In this document: positions 17,903 through 22,001 of the stretch, piece by piece
Position numbering within the stretch: the stretch's first letter is position 1
How the letters are laid out: each line of letters begins with the position of its first letter
NCBI GenBank assembly: GCA_029553845.1
Contig: JAKPKF010000207.1
Span: 1 to 22,001 of the forward strand
Direction of reading: 5' to 3'
Length of the DNA: 22,001 bases
Source: a bacterium
GTDB lineage: Bacteria > Patescibacteria > Dojkabacteria > SC72
Program-made: the position numbers and the translations under genes
The notes under the pieces: model-generated
Databases searched by the model: none
Told to the model about the DNA's origin: nothing
What the model saw: the letters and a program-made list of their open reading frames with translations, nothing else

Positions 17903-18566
17903 TATTACTGTAGACTGGGCTCAAACCAAGATCTATAGAGAGATTATTCATGATCTCGCTTCTAGAGTTGGGTTTATATTTGATCGGAGTATCGGTAGGT
18001 ATCGAGATCTTGCTACTGGAAGATTTGTCTCAGAAAAATCATTGGGAGTTTTAATGAATTCCTATGCAGATGATTTTTTAGCTTATAATATAGATAAAAT
18101 TACCAGTGATTTCCTAGATGGTAAGATTACTCTAACAGTTTGGCAAGAAAGAATGGCTAGAGAATTAAAGGATGCTTATGTGGTTACAGGTTCCGTTGGT
18201 CGAGGAGGTCGATATCTAATGGACTATAGTGATTATGGTCGAATAGGTGGACATCTTCGTGCGGAATATCGGTATTTAAATCAGTTTGCTCAGGAGATAA
18301 AGCTTGGGACCCTATCTTCTGCTCAAATTCGATGGAGAGCACATCTCTATGCTCGTGGGGCTCAAATGTCCTATTGGGAAGGTCGTAGAAAAGCTTTTCA
18401 AGATGCAGGTAAGTCTCTCGAGAGGAGAGTCTTACATCCTGCAGAGCATTGTGAGGATTGCATTCAATATGCTGCTCAAGGTTGGCAATCAATTGGTACT
18501 TTTCCTCCTCCCGGTCTCGGGTCCCGTTGTATGCATGGGTGCCGGTGTTCGATGGAATGGAAGTGA
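17892..18566 (+). CDS. Minor head protein, Mu F-like
   Basis: 224 residues from ATG 17892 (GAGG nine bases upstream). The upstream in-frame start at 17868 lies in the portal gene; ATG 17895 is an alternative. The C-terminus, HPAEHCEDCIQYAAQGW...PPPGLGSRCMHGCRCSMEW, is the cysteine pattern of the Mu F/SPP1 gp7 family (C..C...G...P..S.C...CRC). This protein binds the portal and helps DNA injection or head assembly. Positive helix-rich middle section (ERMARELKDAY..., RWRAHLYARGAQMSYWEGRRKAF). Shorter than typical Mu F (about 400), so it may be a compact variant. Confidence 0.8.
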   Translation: MMSDITVDWAQTKIYREIIHDLASRVGFIFDRSIGRYRDLATGRFVSEKSLGVLMNSYADDFLAYNIDKITSDFLDGKITLTVWQERMARELKDAYVVTGSVGRGGRYLMDYSDYGRIGGHLRAEYRYLNQFAQEIKLGTLSSAQIRWRAHLYARGAQMSYWEGRRKAFQDAGKSLERRVLHPAEHCEDCIQYAAQGWQSIGTFPPPGLGSRCMHGCRCSMEWK

Positions 18567-18574
18567 GGTGAATA

Positions 18575-19969
18575 ATGCCAGAAGAAGTTAAAGATCTCTT
18601 GGAATTAGAAGAAGTTGATTCTCAAGAGAATCCCTCGCAGGATCCATTAGAAGAACCCTCTTCTCAAGAAGAGGAGATCTATTCATCGATTTTTTTCGTG
18701 AATTTATCTCTTCCGGATTTGATTGAAGGTCGTTCTTTCGATGGAGTTGCTTCTGGAGTATTTACGGATATGTTTGGGAGGAAAGTCGAGCTTAGGCTAG
18801 AAGATTTTCCTGAATACGTCCAGAATACTCAAGAGTTGATTGATGCATCAAAGACAGAATCAGGAGAAGTGGTCGGTCTCCCAATTGATGCAGCTGATCA
18901 CAATAAGGGAGATGCTGCGGGGTGGATCGTAGGAGTAGAATTAGCAGGGTCTGTTATTCGATTTATCCCTAGATGGACAGAACGGGGGATCGAATATCTC
19001 AAGAAAGGGATCCGCAGAATGTTTTCTCCTACGATAAGTCTTTCGAATAAGACAGTCCTTGGAGGGAGTTTGACCAACTGGCCGGCGACTCGAGATTCTC
19101 GAGGGAAAGTTCTTTTACGTCCCATCGAGCTTTCTTCGAGTCTTCACACAATTACATGGGAGAGCCCTAGTGCGGAAGATCGACTACGAGGATTCTGTAA
19201 AACCTCTCTTCCAGATTGTGAATTAGAGAGTATTCATCCAGAGTATCTATCTATTAGATCCGGAAAAGATGATAAGCTCTATCGTGTTAGTTATACCCTA
19301 GACTCATCTGGGGTGTATAATTTAGGGGATCCTTCGACCTGGGAAGAAGAGATACTTCCTTTGAAGGATCCTACTCTTGAAGGAGATAAAAATATGGGTG
19401 AATTATCTCAAGAACAGATGGCAGAGCTTGCCCAGAAAGTTGCAGGGATTTTAGCCGAGTCACACAAACAGTCGTCTCCTCCCGATCCTTTAGCGAATTT
19501 GCTAGAATTGGAAGGACTTACCGAAGATGCTAAGAAACAGCGAAAGATCGAACTTCAAGGCCAATTAGCAGCTATTCGGAAACAGGCTGAGTTAGAGTAC
19601 CGAGAAGAGCTTGCTCGTCTCTCATTCGAGAATTCAATGATGGAACTCTCTCAGAAATTAACCCAGGGGTTGGATGAAGCTCCTCGAGGATTTCGTGTTT
19701 CAGCTGAAGAGCTCAAATCTCATCTGTTGAAGCTACCTCATGAGGAAGCAAAGTTCTGGGGTGAACTTATGACTCACACACTTGTTGATGGCTTCATTGA
19801 ATTCAGTGAGCGAGGGTCTGGGAAGGCTCCCAAGGGAACCCATCAACTCCCGGATGAAATCGTGAAAAAGTTAGATTCTGGAAGTTTTACTCTCAGTGAT
19901 CTAAGTAACCCGATCCTTGAACTTGGTGATCTAGATCAGTATGATCTTACCAAGTGGGCTCAGAAGTAG
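18575..19969 (+). CDS. Head maturation protease with C-terminal scaffold domain, Mu I-like
   Basis: 464 residues from ATG 18575 behind AAGTGAGGTGAATA. Residues about 54-180 match the protease pattern: FDGVASGVFTDMFGRKVELRLEDF, then GLPIDAADHNKGDAAGWIVG (101-120) and RRMFSPTISLSNKTVLGGSLTNWPATR (147-173). His 109 and Ser 151 are candidate catalytic residues. The second half (about 274-464) is a helical Gln/Glu-rich scaffold (MGELSQEQMAELAQKVAGIL...), with an own ribosome site and ATG at 19394. It would thus make both a protease-scaffold fusion and a free scaffold, as Mu I/Z does. It lies directly before the capsid genes. Confidence 0.86.
   Translation: MPEEVKDLLELEEVDSQENPSQDPLEEPSSQEEEIYSSIFFVNLSLPDLIEGRSFDGVASGVFTDMFGRKVELRLEDFPEYVQNTQELIDASKTESGEVVGLPIDAADHNKGDAAGWIVGVELAGSVIRFIPRWTERGIEYLKKGIRRMFSPTISLSNKTVLGGSLTNWPATRDSRGKVLLRPIELSSSLHTITWESPSAEDRLRGFCKTSLPDCELESIHPEYLSIRSGKDDKLYRVSYTLDSSGVYNLGDPSTWEEEILPLKDPTLEGDKNMGELSQEQMAELAQKVAGILAESHKQSSPPDPLANLLELEGLTEDAKKQRKIELQGQLAAIRKQAELEYREELARLSFENSMMELSQKLTQGLDEAPRGFRVSAEELKSHLLKLPHEEAKFWGELMTHTLVDGFIEFSERGSGKAPKGTHQLPDEIVKKLDSGSFTLSDLSNPILELGDLDQYDLTKWAQK
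19394..19969 (+). CDS. Nested scaffold protein (internal start in the protease gene)
   Basis: ATG 19394 is in frame with the protease gene (codon 274) and is preceded by AGGAGATAAAAAT, a ribosome site as good as those of independent genes. The product would be about 191 residues of alpha-helical, Gln/Glu/Lys-rich sequence, as expected for a capsid scaffold. The known Mu I/Z arrangement is the model. Confidence 0.7.
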   Translation: MGELSQEQMAELAQKVAGILAESHKQSSPPDPLANLLELEGLTEDAKKQRKIELQGQLAAIRKQAELEYREELARLSFENSMMELSQKLTQGLDEAPRGFRVSAEELKSHLLKLPHEEAKFWGELMTHTLVDGFIEFSERGSGKAPKGTHQLPDEIVKKLDSGSFTLSDLSNPILELGDLDQYDLTKWAQK

Positions 19970-19980
19970 GAGATGAAATT

Positions 19981-20460
19981 ATGACAGCATTAACTGCAAA
20001 TGTGAATCGCCCCTATCGAATGCCTCCGGGAGGTCTACGCCTGGAGAAAATTCCTTTAGCGGGATACACAAATTATGGAGCTGGTAATACCAGTTTTACT
20101 GTGTACAAGGGCTCTTTGATGTTCTGTGATATCTCAGATACTGATGGATACTTCTCACCAATTGCGGGAACTCCTACAACAGGGGATGTATTTGGAGGTG
20201 TCGCAATGGAAAAGCAAGTTGTTAGTTCTGCTGATACAGCAGATGGGTCAGTAGTTTGTAGTGTTGCTCTTGATGGTGTTTGGGGGTTTGCCAAAGGTAA
20301 TCTTGCTCAAACAGATCTAGGTGCAACTATCTACGCTACGGATGATAATGCTATTACTTCCGCTTCTACAGGAGCAGTCCCAATTGGGATCTTGGAATTA
20401 GTAGATTCGACTTATGCGTGGGTCAACATTGGTGACTACACGATGAAGCCGCAGGCATAG
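19981..20460 (+). CDS. Capsid decoration-type protein (DUF2190-like)
   Basis: 159 residues from ATG 19981 (GTAGGAGATGAAATT); the earlier in-frame ATG 19954 lies in the protease gene. The sequence has the beta-rich pattern of small head-decoration proteins: GDVFGGVAMEKQVVSSADTADGSVVCSVALDGVWGFAKGN..., and a C-terminus PIGILELVDSTYAWVNIGDY. These trimeric proteins sit on the capsid surface and stabilise it. Placement directly before the major capsid gene agrees. The family name is from memory, so moderately sure. Confidence 0.75.
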   Translation: MTALTANVNRPYRMPPGGLRLEKIPLAGYTNYGAGNTSFTVYKGSLMFCDISDTDGYFSPIAGTPTTGDVFGGVAMEKQVVSSADTADGSVVCSVALDGVWGFAKGNLAQTDLGATIYATDDNAITSASTGAVPIGILELVDSTYAWVNIGDYTMKPQA

Positions 20461-20474
20461 AGGAGGATTAGATT

Positions 20475-21446
20475 ATGATTACTCGTTCAGATATTGCTGC
20501 TCACTTAGAACGGTCAGTTCGGGTAGGATTCTTAGCAGGTGGTAAAGAGTATCGCCCTCTTCGAAGTCCTTTCGTCCGAGAAGTCCCTTCTGATGGAGCT
20601 TTCGAATCTTATGCTGATATGGGCATGCTTCCATGGCCTATTCAGAACGCAGGGATGATGGGAGCAGGTGGTACTGATAGCCGTACCGGAGCAACGGTTA
20701 CAAATCGTATGTCCGGAGGTCGTCAGATTACTATCATTGGTGGCCAAGAAAAGTCAATGATCGTTTATAATACCGATTGGGAAATTGCTATTGGTATCGA
20801 ACATAACGCTATTGATGATGACAAGGTTGGTGACTTGGAAGCTTGGGCTCGGGGAGCTGCTTCGAATTTTGAAAAGCATAAAGATTATCTAGCCTTCAGT
20901 GCTTTGAATTCAGGAGCTGCGAGTACTTATGGGAATGCTTATGATGGCCTGTCATTCTTCAATGATTCACATGTTGATAAGAGTGCAGAGTATCAGACAG
21001 TTCAAGATAACAGCTATTCTCTAACCTTGAGCTTAGATAATTTCCAGACTGTAAAAATCGCTGCTTCTAAATTCTTAGATGATCGAGGTCAGCCGGTTGG
21101 GTTTAATCACAACTTACTTATTGTCCCTCCTGATCTTGAATATATGGCTGCTCAGATTACTTTGAATCGAGAAGCTTATGATACAGGTAACCGGGAAATG
21201 AACCCGTACGCAGGATCAGTTCGATCAATTATTGCTCCAGGTGGTTGGTTAGATTCAACTGCTTGGTTCTTAATTGATGGGAGCCAGCCTCAGAAACCTT
21301 TGAATCTTCAAGTTCGTAAGCAACCTTCATTAATAATCTGGGATGAAGAATCTCAAGGTGGAGGTGGAGTTCGTTACTACAAGTGGCATGCTCGATACTC
21401 CGTATTCTACGGTGACTGGAGATTAGCAGTCATGGGTAACACCTAA
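20475..21446 (+). CDS. Major capsid protein, Mu T-like (HK97 fold)
   Basis: 323 residues from ATG 20475 (AGAGGAGGATTAGATT). It forms the head shell. N-terminus MITRSDIAAHLERSVRVGFLAGGKEYRPLRSPFVREVPSDGAFESYADMG; middle EIAIGIEHNAIDDDKVGDLEAWARGAASNFEKHKDYLAFSALNSG..., DGLSFFNDSHVDKSAEYQTV. C-terminal GGGGVRYYKWHARYSVFYGDWRLAVMGN. The length near 310-330, the DGLSFF.DSH segment and the final Tyr/Trp-rich strand ending G(D/N)WR are the Mu gpT/DUF-type head subunit pattern. No N-terminal scaffold delta domain, because that role is covered by the separate scaffold. Confidence 0.9.
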   Translation: MITRSDIAAHLERSVRVGFLAGGKEYRPLRSPFVREVPSDGAFESYADMGMLPWPIQNAGMMGAGGTDSRTGATVTNRMSGGRQITIIGGQEKSMIVYNTDWEIAIGIEHNAIDDDKVGDLEAWARGAASNFEKHKDYLAFSALNSGAASTYGNAYDGLSFFNDSHVDKSAEYQTVQDNSYSLTLSLDNFQTVKIAASKFLDDRGQPVGFNHNLLIVPPDLEYMAAQITLNREAYDTGNREMNPYAGSVRSIIAPGGWLDSTAWFLIDGSQPQKPLNLQVRKQPSLIIWDEESQGGGGVRYYKWHARYSVFYGDWRLAVMGNT

Positions 21447-21459
21447 AAGGAGGTGTCAA

Positions 21460-21894
21460 ATGGCTGGTGAAACTAATTTTACAACTGTTGTAGCCAATCT
21501 AACGGGGAACGTGACTGGAGACGTAGCAGGAAATTTAACTGGAGACGTGACTGGGAATGTTTCGGGTCAAGTTTTAATTGCCGCTCCTACTGCGTACGAT
21601 GGAGGTACGGGGAATAAGGCAATTAGTCCTTCGATCGGGGCTGCTTCTCTTACTAAGGGGTCCGCGGGAACAGACTATACTCTAGCTGTTCCAGGAACTG
21701 CAAATATTGGGAAGAGAATCAAGGTCTACTCAACAGGAGCATATGCTCATGTCGTTACTGTAACAGGACTACTTGGAGGGAATACCCTTACGTTTGCTGA
21801 AGCTGCAGGAGCAGGGTTTACTCTTCTTGCAATTTCAGCTACAGCTTGGGTCGTAGAGTCCTTGAATGGTATTACTCAAAGTCAGGTTGGTTGA
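21460..21894 (+). CDS. Repeat-containing head or fibre-like protein
   Basis: 144 residues from ATG 21460 (AAAAGGAGGTGTCAA). The N-terminus holds a tetrapeptide-like repeat, L/V-T-G-N/D-V (NLTGNVTGDVAGNLTGDVTGNVSGQV), residues about 12-38, which forms a beta stack seen in phage fibres and trimeric decoration proteins. The remainder is Gly/Ala/Thr-rich beta sequence (GNKAISPSIGAASLTKGSAGTDYTLAVPGTANIGKRIKVYST...TFAEAAGAGFTLLAIS). It follows the capsid gene, so a head fibre or decoration role is likely. The gene is followed by two hairpins. Confidence 0.75.
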   Translation: MAGETNFTTVVANLTGNVTGDVAGNLTGDVTGNVSGQVLIAAPTAYDGGTGNKAISPSIGAASLTKGSAGTDYTLAVPGTANIGKRIKVYSTGAYAHVVTVTGLLGGNTLTFAEAAGAGFTLLAISATAWVVESLNGITQSQVG

Positions 21895-21896
21895 TC

Positions 21897-21934
21897 GTAG
21901 GCTGTTTCAAGAGGTTTCTTTTGAGACAGCCTAC
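21897..21934 (+). terminator. Long hairpin after head gene
   Basis: 17-bp stem with two GU pairs (21897-21913 with 21918-21934; GTAGGCTGT/ACAGCCTAC ends), four-base loop. No T run follows, so it may be a weak terminator or mRNA processing/stabilising element that reduces downstream expression. Confidence 0.7.
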
Positions 21935-21956
21935 AGACCTCTCCTGTGGACTGTAA

Positions 21957-21990
21957 GAGTACTAGATGGTCCCCTCCCCATCTAGTACTC
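21957..21990 (+). terminator. Second hairpin, before next gene's ribosome site
   Basis: 13-bp stem GAGTACTAGATGG (21957-21969) with 21978-21990, 8-base pyrimidine loop. It is followed by GAGGAGATTTT, which looks like the ribosome site of the next gene beyond the window. Confidence 0.68.
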
Positions 21991-22001
21991 GAGGAGATTT
22001 T

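Overview
The window looks like part of a double-stranded DNA tailed bacteriophage or prophage. The right third carries a Mu-like head module in the order: small terminase-like Zn protein, large terminase, portal, Mu F-like minor head protein, Mu I-like protease/scaffold, decoration-like protein, Mu T-like major capsid protein and a repeat-rich head protein. The host cannot be named from sequence alone. Strong AAAGGAGG ribosome sites and TATAAT boxes indicate an ordinary bacterial host. No rRNA, tRNA, CRISPR array or insertion sequence was seen.

Layout. (1) 1-2226 is a leftward run of six small genes, the first cut by the window edge. It is fed by a leftward promoter at 2261-2303. (2) 2261-2363 is a nearly mirror-symmetric divergent promoter pair. 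The rightward side leads into a candidate structured RNA (2393-2544), a 39-residue membrane/basic peptide, and a DNA methyltransferase whose usual DPPY motif reads DMIY. (3) 3660-12279 is a rightward early-type accessory region of about 22 small, mostly unrecognised genes. They are broken into one- to seven-gene units, most with their own copy of the same promoter.

(4) That promoter is the main discovery of the window. It has three or four (C/T)TAAT boxes spaced exactly 11 bp, the last box starting exactly 15 bp before a TATAAT/TATACT -10, and no sigma70 -35. There are 14 rightward and 3 leftward intact copies plus about 3 decayed ones. The architecture resembles activator-dependent promoters of the PhoB/OmpR type, where a protein array on one DNA face replaces the -35. 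The genes are thus probably a phage regulon under one DNA-binding protein, which is not identifiable here. (5) 11205-11814 and 12280-12812 are gene-poor. The first holds decayed promoter copies and a duplicated AT-rich block. The second holds a cluster of TAGTTGA-type repeats with nested palindromes, which could be an origin or a switch region.

(6) From 12813 rightward the control logic changes. Two promoters (12813-12841 and 13556-13584) have TTG-type -35 boxes, 17-bp spacers and TATAAT, without the 11-bp boxes. They drive the late head operon, whose genes overlap or abut as in packed phage operons. The window ends in two strong hairpins after the head-protein gene, presumably before the next late gene.
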